Translations under genes and position numbers: made by a program
Assembly (NCBI GenBank): GCA_028818375.1
Contig: JAPPOB010000005.1
Coordinates: 1-64,000, forward strand
Direction of reading: 5' to 3'
Origin: Anaerolineaceae bacterium
GTDB taxonomy: Bacteria; Chloroflexota; Anaerolineae; Aggregatilineales; Phototrophicaceae
Length of the DNA stretch: 64,000 bases
Part shown: positions 17,006 to 25,226 of the stretch, in pieces
Position numbering within the stretch: position 1 is the first letter of the stretch
Layout of the letters: every line of letters starts with the position of its first letter
The notes under the pieces: generated by a model
Database searches by the model: none
What the model was told of the DNA's origin: nothing
Seen by the model: the letters and a program-made list of their open reading frames with translations, nothing else

Positions 17006-17344
17006 TCAGTCCCCGTTGACCCGGACCCGCACTCGCACGCCATGGCTTCCGCCAGTGGCAGGCCCTTCCTCCGGGTCCTGCCGGTCGACGCCGCTGTCAG
17101 CATCGCCGCCACAATAGCCGGCAGCTTCACAGTCAGCCGCGACGTCGGCGACGTTGCGTATCAGCAGCCGCAAACCCGCCAGACTGGTGGCCCCGGCCAC
17201 CCGGGCATAGCTTTCAAATGCCGGCGTGCCCCAGGCATCGCAGGCCCGGCCGGCGGCCGTCAGTGCGCGTTGTTGATGGTCAATAAAGTCCGCCAGCGAC
17301 GCTTTCAGCTCCGCTTCCAGGTCTGCCTGATGCTCTTCGTTCAT
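17006..17344 (-). CDS. Small uncharacterised helical protein
   Basis: 112 aa, not recognised. The N-terminal two thirds is predicted helical and polar (HQADLEAELKASLADFIDHQQ, then RLLIRNVADVAADC), and the last ~30 residues are disordered-looking and Gly/Asp/Arg-rich (ending in RVRVRVNGD). The ATG is preceded by AAGGGG at seven bases, which favours this frame over the overlapping open frame on the plus strand. It sits between the convergent ArsA-like gene and the dehydrogenase on its own strand. No membrane segment or signal. Confidence 0.5.
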   Translation of the reverse strand: MNEEHQADLEAELKASLADFIDHQQRALTAAGRACDAWGTPAFESYARVAGATSLAGLRLLIRNVADVAADCEAAGYCGGDADSGVDRQDPEEGPATGGSHGVRVRVRVNGD

Positions 17345-17425
17345 GTCATGGCCCCTTGCATCCGCAATGGAATTGTAGAATTGCCCCGCCCTGAGTCATG
17401 ACTACGTGCAGCGCCACGCCGCGGT

Positions 17426-18430
17426 TCAATAGCCGCGACCGCGGTCGTAGAGGTTGAACAGGGCTTCGTTGTTCAGATAGCGTCGCAGGTTTTCGCCGAA
17501 GAGCGTCGCCGCCTTCTCATGATAACGCCGGGTGTTGCCGGCGACGTGTGGCGTGATGATCACGTTGTCCAGGCTCCACAGCGGGCTGGTGGCGGGTAGC
17601 GGCTCCTCTTCAAACACGTCCAGCGCGGCGCCGGCGATGCGTTCCGCTGCGAGCGCGGAGATCAGCGCCGCCTCATCCAGCACGGCCCCGCGCGAAACGT
17701 TGATGAGTACGGCGCCGGGTTTCATGGCCGCCAGCATGCTCTCGTCCAGCAAGTGTTGGGTCTCGCCCGTCAGTGGCAGGGTGAGCGCCACGTAATCACA
17801 GATGGCCAGCATTGAGGCCAGCGCCTGCGGCGGGTACAGGCGAGTCGGGATTTCGGCCTGCGGGTCGCCGACGCCTGGCTCCATATAGCTGCCTTCGTCC
17901 ACCGGATGCCGCAGGTCGCGTCTGGTGGCCACGACGGTCATGCCGAGGCTGTCCGCAAGGCGCGCCAGTTCGCGGCCGATGCTGCCGTAACCGACGATAC
18001 CCAGGGTCTGCCCGCGCAGGGTGTCCGAAGCCCGACCCGAGCGGTCCCAGTTCGTATCGGCCTGCAGGCGAAAGTAATGCGGCAGAAGGCAGGCAAAGGC
18101 CAGCATCATGGCCAGACAGTGCTCGGCAATTGGCGTGGCGTGGATGCCGCTGGCGGAAGTGATGGCGACGTCCTCGGCATCCAGGATCGGCAGCCCCTGC
18201 AGGTGATTGGCGCCGGCGCCATGCAGTTGGATCCAGCGCAGGCGCGGCGCCTGTTCCGGCTGCGGAATGACCCCCGCGGCATACAGGATCTCTACGTCGG
18301 TCCAGGCGCTGGCCGGTACCTGCGGGAAGTGGCGTTCCACCTGCAGGCGCGGCGAAATCGCGGCCAGCTCCTCGATGAGTCCCTCCGCAAAGTCCATCGC
18401 CACGACGACCCTGATGCGCTCTCCGGCCAT
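17426..18430 (-). CDS. D-2-hydroxyacid dehydrogenase family protein
   Basis: 334 aa, NAD-dependent reduction of 2-oxoacids or oxidation of D-2-hydroxyacids in the cytoplasm. The nucleotide-binding motif is GIVGYGSIGRELARLA near the centre; catalytic residues are the Arg in NVSRGAVLDE, the Glu in DVFEEEPLP and the His in ITPHVAGNT. A loop of ~15 extra residues (HPVDEGSYMEPGVGDP) sits after the Rossmann arginine. Such a loop occurs in a subgroup of this family. Substrate is not predictable; the next genes are unrelated. Confidence 0.88.
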   Translation of the reverse strand: MAGERIRVVVAMDFAEGLIEELAAISPRLQVERHFPQVPASAWTDVEILYAAGVIPQPEQAPRLRWIQLHGAGANHLQGLPILDAEDVAITSASGIHATPIAEHCLAMMLAFACLLPHYFRLQADTNWDRSGRASDTLRGQTLGIVGYGSIGRELARLADSLGMTVVATRRDLRHPVDEGSYMEPGVGDPQAEIPTRLYPPQALASMLAICDYVALTLPLTGETQHLLDESMLAAMKPGAVLINVSRGAVLDEAALISALAAERIAGAALDVFEEEPLPATSPLWSLDNVIITPHVAGNTRRYHEKAATLFGENLRRYLNNEALFNLYDRGRGY

Positions 18431-18465
18431 CCCTGACCTCCACCGCTACGCCTGCCGCGCCATGC

Positions 18466-18471
18466 TATAGT
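18466..18471 (+). promoter_or_regulatory. -10-like element upstream of murJ
   Basis: TATAGT, 55 bases before the murJ ATG, in the short divergent gap with the D-2-hydroxyacid dehydrogenase gene. No clear -35 partner was seen. Confidence 0.35.
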
Positions 18472-18526
18472 AGGATGCCATGAGGCGCCAGGCAAGCGTC
18501 CGGCTGGCAGGCGCAAGGTCCCACCC

Positions 18527-20143
18527 ATGGCCCAACCCGCTCCCGTGAGCGCACTGAGCAACCGTCAAATCCTGCGCGCCGCCCTGGTTGTGCTGCTGGG
18601 CTTCGTGGCCAGCGGTGTCCTCGGCGTATTGCGCACGGCCATCATCGCCGCCCGCTTTGGGGCAGGCGACGCGCTCGATGCCTTCTTCCGCGCCCAGCAA
18701 CTGCCGGAGATGATTTTTGTGCTGGTGGCGGGCGGGGCGCTGGGGTCCTCCTTTATTCCGGTCTACGCCCGCGCGCGCGCGCAGGACGAGACAGGCGCAT
18801 GGCGCCTGGCCAGCGCCGCAATGACCCTCTCGGCGCTGGCGGCGGGAGCGCTGGGCGCACTGGTCTTCCTGCTGGCGCCGCTGATCACGGGTCACATTCT
18901 GGCGCCGCAGGTCACGCCGGAACTGCAGGCGCTGACCAGCGACCTGATGCGCGCCATGATGCTGACGCCGCTGGTTTTCAGCATCAGCGGCCTGCTGATG
19001 GGTCTGCTGCACGCGCACCAACGCTTCCTGCTGCCCTCGCTGGCGATCAGCATGAACAGCATCGGCCTGATCATCGGCGCCCTGCTGATCGCCCCGGCCC
19101 TGCCGCCGGTCCCGGGCGCGGCCCAGGTCGGCGACGCCAACGTGCACGGCCTGGCCTGGGGCGCCGTGCTCAGCGCCCTGCTGCACCTGCTGGTGCAGTT
19201 GCCCGGTCTGCGCGGACTGGGCGCGCAACTGCGCCCCCTGGCGGACTGGAGCAGCCCCGCCCTGCGCGACGTCCTGCGTCTGATGGGCCCGCGCGTGCTG
19301 GGTCTGGCCGTGGCGAGGGTTAATTTCCTCGTCAACGCCGCCTTCACCTCAGCCATGATTGCCGGCAGCCTTACCGCCCTGTCTACCGCCTTCACGCTGC
19401 TTTTCTTCGCCCTGGGCGTCATCGGCCAAAGTTTGGGGTCGGCGTTGTTTCCCACGCTCTCGACGCTGGCGGCCGGGGGCGACATGGACGGCTTTCGCGA
19501 CCGCCTGGTGAGCGCCCTGCGCGGCGCGCTGTTCCTCGCCTTTCCGGCCATGCTGCTCCTGATTCTGCTGGGCGAGCCGCTGGTGAAGACGCTCTTTGAA
19601 CGCGGCCAGTGGAGCGCGGAAAGCAGCGCGGCCACGGCCTGGGCGCTGGCCTTCTACGCCTCCGGCATGGCCGGCTTCGTGTTGCTGGAGTTGCTCTCGC
19701 GCGCCTTCTACGCGCTGGAGGACAGTCGCACGCCGGTGCTGGTGGGGGTGGCCACCATGCTGGCCAACATTCTGCTCAGCCTGATCTTCATCCGCCTCAT
19801 CGGCGAGCCGGGCAACCTCGCGCGCGGCCCTTTCGCCGGCCTGGCGCTGGCCAACGCCCTGGCGACCAACGTGGAAGCGCTGGTGCTATGGTGGCTGCTG
19901 CGGCGCCGTCTGGGCAACCTGGATGAAGCGGGTTTCCTGCGCAGCGCGCCGGCCTTGTTGCTGGCCTGCGCCGGACTGGGTATCGCCGTCGGGCTATGGC
20001 TGGGTCAGGCACAGTCGCCGCTGACGCAACTGCTCGGCGGCGGCGGCATCGGCCTGGCGGTCTTCCTCGGCCTAGGGATGCTGCTGCGCCTGGAGGAGGC
20101 GCGCGCCCTGCCGCGTCTGCTGCCGGCGCGCCTGCGGGACTGA
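18527..20143 (+). CDS. murJ: Lipid II flippase MurJ (MviN)
   Basis: 538 aa, polytopic inner-membrane protein of the MOP superfamily that flips lipid II for peptidoglycan synthesis. The start region LGFVASGVLGVLRTAIIAARFGAGDALDAFFRAQQLPEM is the MurJ signature, with the conserved Arg of the first helix pair, and about 14 hydrophobic helices follow. GQWSAESSAATAWALAFYASGMAGF near residues 360-390 matches helix 9-10 of the family. It converges with xseB four bases after its stop. A murJ homologue suggests a peptidoglycan-type wall, which is notable because wall composition varies in Chloroflexota. Confidence 0.93.
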   Translation: MAQPAPVSALSNRQILRAALVVLLGFVASGVLGVLRTAIIAARFGAGDALDAFFRAQQLPEMIFVLVAGGALGSSFIPVYARARAQDETGAWRLASAAMTLSALAAGALGALVFLLAPLITGHILAPQVTPELQALTSDLMRAMMLTPLVFSISGLLMGLLHAHQRFLLPSLAISMNSIGLIIGALLIAPALPPVPGAAQVGDANVHGLAWGAVLSALLHLLVQLPGLRGLGAQLRPLADWSSPALRDVLRLMGPRVLGLAVARVNFLVNAAFTSAMIAGSLTALSTAFTLLFFALGVIGQSLGSALFPTLSTLAAGGDMDGFRDRLVSALRGALFLAFPAMLLLILLGEPLVKTLFERGQWSAESSAATAWALAFYASGMAGFVLLELLSRAFYALEDSRTPVLVGVATMLANILLSLIFIRLIGEPGNLARGPFAGLALANALATNVEALVLWWLLRRRLGNLDEAGFLRSAPALLLACAGLGIAVGLWLGQAQSPLTQLLGGGGIGLAVFLGLGMLLRLEEARALPRLLPARLRD

Positions 20144-20147
20144 GGGC

Positions 20148-20375
20148 TTACTCCGTCGGCGCCGCGCCCCCGTTTTCCTCCGCCATCCCGGAGAGTTCCC
20201 GCACGCGCAGCTCGGCCTGGTCCAGCAGTTGCTGGCAATGGGCCGCCAGGGCCCGTCCGCGTTCGAAGAGCGCCACCGACTCGTCCAGCGTCAGATCGCC
20301 GCGCTCAAGACGCTCCAGGATGCCCTCCAGTTCGGCCCAGGCCTCCTCAAAAGAGCGTTCTGCCATATCGCTCAT
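20148..20375 (-). CDS. xseB: Exodeoxyribonuclease VII small subunit
   Basis: 75 aa of the XseB family, which binds several copies to the coiled-coil of XseA to form the exonuclease VII complex. The body FEEAWAELEGILERLERGDLTLDESVALFERGRALAAHCQQLL is the characteristic two-helix hairpin, with G-D-(L)-T-L-(D)-E-S at the turn. Its ATG lies within the end of xseA (29-bp overlap), so expression is coupled; an alternative ATG lies nine bases later. Confidence 0.95.
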   Translation of the reverse strand: MSDMAERSFEEAWAELEGILERLERGDLTLDESVALFERGRALAAHCQQLLDQAELRVRELSGMAEENGGAAPTE

Positions 20376-21576
20376 GTTTGTCCCTGTCCTCCACGCGCAA
20401 GGGCAAGTCGCCGTCGCGCAACTGCGCCAGCAGCGCGTCGCCGACCTGCGCCTCTTTGACGCCGGTCACGCGCTTCCCGTCTCCCGCTTGCGTCAAAATG
20501 GCGTAGCCGCGCTGCAATATGGCCCGGGGGTCGGCCGCGCCCAGCGCCGCCCGCGCCTGCGCCAGGCGCGCCGCCAGACGCCCCTGCGCGCCCGCCCACG
20601 CCCGCTGCAAACGCAGCTCCTGGTCATCCAGGCGCTGGCGCTGCGTCGCCAACTCGCGCTGCGGCGACAGCAGGGCAAGGTTGCGTCGTCCGGAGTCCAG
20701 GCATCCCTGCAATTGGGCCAGACGCCCCCGTTGCAGTTCCGTAAGGCGGGCCCGGGCGAGCCCGATGGTCTGGTCGAGCTCCGCCAGGTCCGGCGCGACC
20801 AGTTCGGCGGCGGCCGAGGGCGTCGGCGCGCGCAGATCGGCCACGAAGTCCGCGATGGTGAAGTCCGTTTCATGGCCCACGCCGCTGACCAGGGGCAGGC
20901 GGCTGGCGACGATGGCCCGCGCCAGGGCCTCGTCGTTGAAGGCCCAGAGGTCTTCGATGCTGCCTCCGCCGCGAATCAACAGGATGACGTCGACTTCCTC
21001 CTCCGCGTTGAGCCGCGCCAGCGCCGCCCGCAATTGCGCCGGTGCCTCCAGACCCTGTACGGCGGCCGGGCTCAACCAGACCTGCGCCAGCGGGAAACGA
21101 CGGCGCAGCACGTTGCAGACGTCCTGGAAGGCGGCGGCCTGCGGCGAGGTCACAACGCCAATCACGCGCGGGAAGGCCGGCAGCGCTCGTTTGCGATCGG
21201 GGTCAAAGAGCCCTTCGGCCTCCAGCGCGGCCTTTAGCGCCTCGAAGCGCGCGTAGAGGTCGCCGACCCCCAGGGGCCGCAGCGCTGTGGCGTAGAGCTG
21301 GTACTCGCCGCGCGGCTCGTAGACGCCGATGTGACCGAGGGCCTGCACGGCGTCGCCCTCCTGCGGCAGGAAGCGCTGGCGAGCCGCGGCCGAGCGCCAC
21401 ATGACGCAGCGCAGACTGGCGCTGGCGTCCTTGAGCGTGAAGTACCAGTGTCCGGAGCGGGCGCGCGTCAGGTTCGAAATCTCCCCGCTGACGTCTACGT
21501 CCTGCAACTCTGCGTCGCCTTCCAGCAGCAGGCGAATGCGGGCCGTGATTTCGGCCACGGTCCAGGCGCTGGTCAT
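20347..21576 (-). CDS. xseA: Exodeoxyribonuclease VII large subunit
   Basis: 409 aa catalytic subunit that degrades single-stranded DNA to oligonucleotides in both directions. An N-terminal OB fold (VDVSGEISNLTRARSGHWYFTLKD, residues ~27-50) is followed by the catalytic core IGVVTSPQAAAFQD, LLIRGGGSIEDLWAFNDE and VGHETDFTIADFVADLRAPTPSAAAEL, then a long coiled coil (~250-345) and a C-terminal tail with ILQRGYAIL. ATG 21576 has AAGGGGAGGG just upstream; the frame stays open for 62 more codons but without family sequence. A minus-strand TATCAT at 21609-21614 could be its -10. Confidence 0.95.
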   Translation of the reverse strand: MTSAWTVAEITARIRLLLEGDAELQDVDVSGEISNLTRARSGHWYFTLKDASASLRCVMWRSAAARQRFLPQEGDAVQALGHIGVYEPRGEYQLYATALRPLGVGDLYARFEALKAALEAEGLFDPDRKRALPAFPRVIGVVTSPQAAAFQDVCNVLRRRFPLAQVWLSPAAVQGLEAPAQLRAALARLNAEEEVDVILLIRGGGSIEDLWAFNDEALARAIVASRLPLVSGVGHETDFTIADFVADLRAPTPSAAAELVAPDLAELDQTIGLARARLTELQRGRLAQLQGCLDSGRRNLALLSPQRELATQRQRLDDQELRLQRAWAGAQGRLAARLAQARAALGAADPRAILQRGYAILTQAGDGKRVTGVKEAQVGDALLAQLRDGDLPLRVEDRDKHERYGRTLF

Positions 21577-21750
21577 GCCCTCCCCTTCCACATCGAAGCG
21601 CTTTCGATGATACCATCGGACCGGGATTCGCGTTTCGCCGCCTGGAACCCTCGTCAGTTCCACGCCGGAGCCTGACATGCCAGGTTGTGCCAACAGGCAA
21701 CAGACCGCTCCCCACCCGGCCGACGCACCTTTGCGCAGGCGCTTTTGGTT

Positions 21751-21756
21751 TATAAT
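21751..21756 (+). promoter_or_regulatory. -10 element upstream of the family-3 binding protein gene
   Basis: A consensus TATAAT, 75 bases before the GTG at 21832. TTGCGC at 21731-21736 could be the -35, although the 14-base spacing is short. Confidence 0.45.
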
Positions 21757-21831
21757 CGTCACCGTGACCTTGCCGTGCCCGCCATTCGTGTGATTCAGCC
21801 GGAAGCGGGCAACTGTCTCAGGGGAAAGTCC

Positions 21832-22884
21832 GTGATCGTGTTTCGTCTGAAAACCTCAGTCCGCAGTAATTTGTTGTTGATCGGGGCGTTGCTGGCCATT
21901 TTTGCCGTCGCTGCACCTGTCGCCGCCGACGATCCGCAGACCTGCGCCGACGGTGTTCTCAATGCGGGTTTCTATGCCTACTTTGCACCAGTCAGCTACA
22001 GCGCCGACGACGACAGGGACTCGGAGGAATTCAACGCTCACCTCGGCTATGAAGCCGATTTGCTGAGCGCGCTGGAGGCCATGGAAGGCGCGGGACTGTC
22101 CTTCAACCGCCGTGCCATCGCCATTTGGGATGACATTTGGCTGCTGCCGGCCGGGCCGCAATTCGATCTTGTTGGTGGCGGCATCACCATCCTCGACTCC
22201 CGCACCCGCGACGAGACCGGTGAAACCCTGGTCTCCTTTACCTCGGGCCATATCACCTTTCGCCAGTCACTGCTCGTGCGCAGCGACGAGGCAGAACGCC
22301 TAGACAGCTACGACAAACTGACCAGCGACCTGCGTGTCGGCGCGCTTGCCAACACAACCGGCGAATTTCGCCTCTTGCAACTGACGGGGCTCGTCGATGC
22401 CGATGGAGTTCTGACGGCCGGGGTGCGCATCGACACGCCGGATGGCACGGTGGTTGCCGACGGCAGCGCGGATTACGTCATCACCGCTGCCGGCGAATCG
22501 CCGCCAGTTGCCGGTCGGCTGCAGCTTCACCCGCCTGTGGCAAACATGCCCCAGGTCATTTACCTGGGTGACGAGAGCGGCGAGACAGAGCTTCTCGCGG
22601 CCCTTGCTGCCGGTGAGATAGACGCCATCGCCAGGGGGGAAATCGGCAACCGCGACGCCGGCAGTAACTCCGACGGAGCCTTTGTCGTGGCCGTCCTCGA
22701 TGATTCAGTAGAATACGGCGGCTTTACCCTCGCTGCCGATGACGGGCGGGCGGGCTGCATTGACGGGAAGATCAACTGGCTGACCGACAACCGGACTATT
22801 GGCTATGCTGAGTGGGTAGAGGACCCTGGGGTCTTCATGCAACGGGCCCTGCTGTGGAACAACCGCGAGGGACAGGAACGTTGA
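21832..22884 (+). CDS. Secreted family-3-like solute-binding protein
   Basis: 350 aa from GTG 21832, preceded by AGGGGA at optimal distance. An N-terminal signal peptide (SNLLLIGALLAIFAVAAPVAADD, cut near residue 31) is followed by a periplasmic binding protein type-2 fold, seen in YEADLLSALEAMEG, DLVGGGITI, SFTSGHITFRQSLLV and DVVAGEIDAI-like segments (AALAAGEIDAIARG). This resembles extracellular amino-acid or cyclic-compound binding proteins. An insertion with D-rich turns (SYSADDDRDSEEF) sits near the N-terminus. No permease or ATPase is adjacent, so it may be an orphan receptor or sensor subunit. Confidence 0.65.
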   Translation: MIVFRLKTSVRSNLLLIGALLAIFAVAAPVAADDPQTCADGVLNAGFYAYFAPVSYSADDDRDSEEFNAHLGYEADLLSALEAMEGAGLSFNRRAIAIWDDIWLLPAGPQFDLVGGGITILDSRTRDETGETLVSFTSGHITFRQSLLVRSDEAERLDSYDKLTSDLRVGALANTTGEFRLLQLTGLVDADGVLTAGVRIDTPDGTVVADGSADYVITAAGESPPVAGRLQLHPPVANMPQVIYLGDESGETELLAALAAGEIDAIARGEIGNRDAGSNSDGAFVVAVLDDSVEYGGFTLAADDGRAGCIDGKINWLTDNRTIGYAEWVEDPGVFMQRALLWNNREGQER

Positions 22885-23000
22885 CAGGCTCCTTAAGGGA
22901 GGAGACATCGATCAATGAATTGTAAAGTCTACCGGATTGCACCAGACACCCCGCGCTGCGCTTGTACCGTACACCGGAGCAGCAGAGGGAGCGCAGTACG

Positions 23001-23297
23001 ATGGCTTATCTGACCGCCAGCCAGCGGGCCGACCTGCAGCGCGAGCTGGAGCAACTGAGCTTCCGCCGCGCCAACGGCCGCCTCAAGCGCATGGACCCCA
23101 TGGGGCGCATGGCGTACTACCGCAACGCCCAAAACACCGGCCAGTGGACGACCAGGCACGTGCTGGCCGGACTCGGCACCCAGGTCACCCTGGTCGAGGT
23201 CAACCTGGCGAAGCAGACCGGCCGGCCGGATCGCGTGCGCAACGAATACACCCTCGCCGAAGTCATCGTCGAAGCGACGCCCGACAACCGCAACTGA
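23001..23297 (+). CDS. Small conserved-looking cytoplasmic protein, function unknown
   Basis: 98 aa, not recognised. It is rich in basic and aromatic residues: LTASQRADLQRELEQLSFRR (residues 4-23), then RMDPMGRMAYYRNAQNTGQW and ATQV-like strands ending in EVIVEATPDN. No signal peptide or membrane helix. GAGGGAG nine bases upstream supports ATG 23001. It lies between a binding protein gene and bioY, 18 bases ahead of bioY, so the two are probably co-transcribed. Confidence 0.6.
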   Translation: MAYLTASQRADLQRELEQLSFRRANGRLKRMDPMGRMAYYRNAQNTGQWTTRHVLAGLGTQVTLVEVNLAKQTGRPDRVRNEYTLAEVIVEATPDNRN

Positions 23298-23315
23298 GTC
23301 AGCACAGGAGAACGC

Positions 23316-23867
23316 ATGCTCCACGCCCTCCCCGGCAAAAGAGAACTGACGCTGACGCAGCGCCTGCTGGCAATCCTCGCGCTGACGGCCCTGACCGCCA
23401 TCGCGGCGCGCGTGACCATTCCGCTGGAGCCGGTGCCCTTCACCTTCCAGGTGCTGGCCGTATTGCTGGCCGGGATGCTGCTGGGCGCGCGCGATGGCGC
23501 CCTCAGTCAACTGGCCTACGTCGGCCTGATCGCCCTCAACCTGCCGCTGGACGCCCGCGCGTCGGGCGCGGCCGCCCTTTTGGGGCCAACGGCCGGCTAT
23601 CTCTACGGCTTTATCCCCATGGCCTTCGTGGCCGGCCGGCTCGTCGAGCGTTTCGCGGAAGACGCCTGGCAGCGCTGGCTGGCCGGCGCGGCGGGTGTGG
23701 TCGTGCTCTATGCCTGTGGCGTGGCAGGGCTGATGGTCAGCACCGGCATGGACCTTGAGGCTGCCTGGGCGGCCGGCGTGGCGCCCTTCCTCGTCTTTGA
23801 CCTGGTCAAGGCCGCGCTGGCGGTCTCGCTGCTCTACGCCGGTCGACGCCTGCTGCTGCCCGACTGA
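23316..23867 (+). CDS. bioY: BioY family biotin transporter S component
   Basis: 183 aa with about six hydrophobic helices. BioY is the substrate-binding membrane subunit of ECF-type biotin importers. Family features: ARVTIPLEPVPFTFQVLAVLLAGMLLGARDGALSQLAYVGL at ~31-71, and GPTAGYLYGFIPMAFVAGRLVER at ~90-112, containing the conserved glycine-rich turn. AGGAG lies six bases ahead of the ATG. No ECF ATPase or T component is nearby, so it either acts alone or shares an energising module encoded elsewhere. It converges with fabI. Confidence 0.93.
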   Translation: MLHALPGKRELTLTQRLLAILALTALTAIAARVTIPLEPVPFTFQVLAVLLAGMLLGARDGALSQLAYVGLIALNLPLDARASGAAALLGPTAGYLYGFIPMAFVAGRLVERFAEDAWQRWLAGAAGVVVLYACGVAGLMVSTGMDLEAAWAAGVAPFLVFDLVKAALAVSLLYAGRRLLLPD

Positions 23868-23874
23868 GCCTGCA

Positions 23875-24672
23875 CTAAAGGGTGGCCAGGTCTTCTTCCG
23901 TCAGGGTCAAGCCGAGGATGTTGTAGCCGGCGTCGACGTGCACCACCTCGCCGGTGACCGCGCTGCCGAGGTCCGAGGCCAGCCACAGCGCCGTGTTGCC
24001 GACGTCGTCGGCGCTGACCGTGCGCCGCAGCGGCGCAGCCTGCTCCGAATAACGCAGCATCGTGCGGAAGCCGGGCACGCCGGCGGCCGCGAGGGTCTTG
24101 ATCGGGCCGGCGCTGATGGCGTTGACGCGGATGCCCTGCGGCCCGAGGTCGTTCGCCAGATAGCGCGTGATATTCTCCAGCGCCGCCTTGGCGACGGCCA
24201 TCACATGGTAGCGCGGCATCACCTTCTCGGAGGCGAAGTAGGTCATGCTGAGGATGCTGCCACCCTCCGTCATCAGCGGCGCGGCGCGCCTGGCCATGGC
24301 GATCAGGCTGTAGGCGCTGATGTCCAGCGCCATGCTGAAGCCCTCGCGCGAGATGTCCACGAAGCGGCCGCCGAGGTCCTCGCGGTTGGCGTAGGCCACC
24401 GAATGCACCAGAACGTCGATGCGGCCCTGTCGCCGGCGCACCTTGTCGAAGACCTCATCAAGCTGCCCGTCGCTGGTGACGTCGCAGATCTCGACGAAGT
24501 CGCAATCGACCTGCTGCGCCAGCGGCCGCACGCGCTTCTCCAGCGCCGCGCTGGCGTAACTGAGCAGTATGGTCGCGCCCTCCTCGTGCAGGCGGCGCGC
24601 GATGCCCCAGCCGATCGAGTTGCGGTTGGCCACGCCGAAGACCAGCGCGACCTTGCCGTCCATCAGACCCAT
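23875..24672 (-). CDS. fabI: Enoyl-[acyl-carrier-protein] reductase FabI
   Basis: 265 aa SDR enzyme that reduces trans-2-enoyl-ACP in the last step of each fatty-acid elongation cycle. FabI-type nucleotide motif GVANRNSIGWGIARRLHEEGA at 14-34, the Y-x6-K catalytic pair in RYHVMAVAKAALE (after the conserved upstream Tyr in SMTYFASEK), and NAISAGPIKTLAAAGVPGF in the substrate loop. ATG 24672 gives the normal length and has GGAG seven bases upstream; further upstream the frame is repeat-rich non-coding sequence. Confidence 0.95.
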   Translation of the reverse strand: MGLMDGKVALVFGVANRNSIGWGIARRLHEEGATILLSYASAALEKRVRPLAQQVDCDFVEICDVTSDGQLDEVFDKVRRRQGRIDVLVHSVAYANREDLGGRFVDISREGFSMALDISAYSLIAMARRAAPLMTEGGSILSMTYFASEKVMPRYHVMAVAKAALENITRYLANDLGPQGIRVNAISAGPIKTLAAAGVPGFRTMLRYSEQAAPLRRTVSADDVGNTALWLASDLGSAVTGEVVHVDAGYNILGLTLTEEDLATL

Positions 24673-24721
24673 GTGTCTGCTCCGTTTCGCTGTGTGGCCC
24701 TGCGGGCAGGGCACCGCGTTC

Positions 24722-24750
24722 ATCATACCCGCTTTTGCCCGCCCTGTCGC
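24722..24750 (-). promoter_or_regulatory. Candidate sigma-70-type promoter of fabI
   Basis: On the minus strand GCGACA (24750-24745) and TATGAT (24727-24722) are separated by 17 bases, about 50 bases before the ATG. Confidence 0.5.
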
Positions 24751-24867
24751 CAGGGACGGGTCGCCACACGCCTTGAAGTCCTCGCGGGAGCTCCATGGCG
24801 TTCCGACGGAGGAAGGTGGTTTTCCGGATACAGGAACCGGAGGCGGCGAGCGACCTGGTGCGCCCGC

Positions 24868-24935
24868 GGGCGACTTGATATGTCGCCCGTACAATAATCC
24901 GAAATCCCTGTAGGGGCGACATATCAAGTCGCCCG
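24868..24935. repeat. Pair of inverted 21-bp palindromic repeats (REP-like, GGGCGA family)
   Basis: GGGCGACTTGATATGTCGCC with one more C occupies 24868-24888 and its exact reverse complement occupies 24914-24934, 25 bases apart. Each copy is itself a near-dyad (GGGCGAC...GTCGCCC), so the block can fold as one long hairpin or two short ones. It lies in the 554-bp divergent gap between fabI and the sugar-binding protein gene. Degenerate related pieces continue to ~25080. No gene was found in the gap. Confidence 0.8.
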
Positions 24936-25226
24936 TCCCATCGGCATGTACCGCAGGGGCAGCGAGAGCCCAAACTCGAAGTATCCCGCAAGGGCAATTC
25001 ACCAAATCACCCGTCTTGCCCGACACAGAGATGTGTCCGTCCATTCGGACACTCCCCCGCACTGTAGGTTTGCGGGGGGGGGGCTCGCTACAATGCCATC
25101 CCGTAGCATCATGGCATCACGTTGGGCAGGTCGCTACACTGTATCGTCACAGCGCTGGACCAGAGGAGAGAGCCAACAGAACAACCTCAATCCCTTTCGT
25201 TTCGCATGACAAACATGGAGAAGAGA

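Noticed and set aside
22915..23013. 32-codon leader-like frame (MNCKVYRIAPDT...) before the small unknown gene
   Set aside because: A GGAGG lies upstream but 12 bases away, and the frame overlaps the real start at 23001. Too little evidence.
24868..24935. CRISPR-like repeat pair
   Set aside because: Only two units, inverted rather than direct, each self-palindromic, with no further spacers; fits a REP element.
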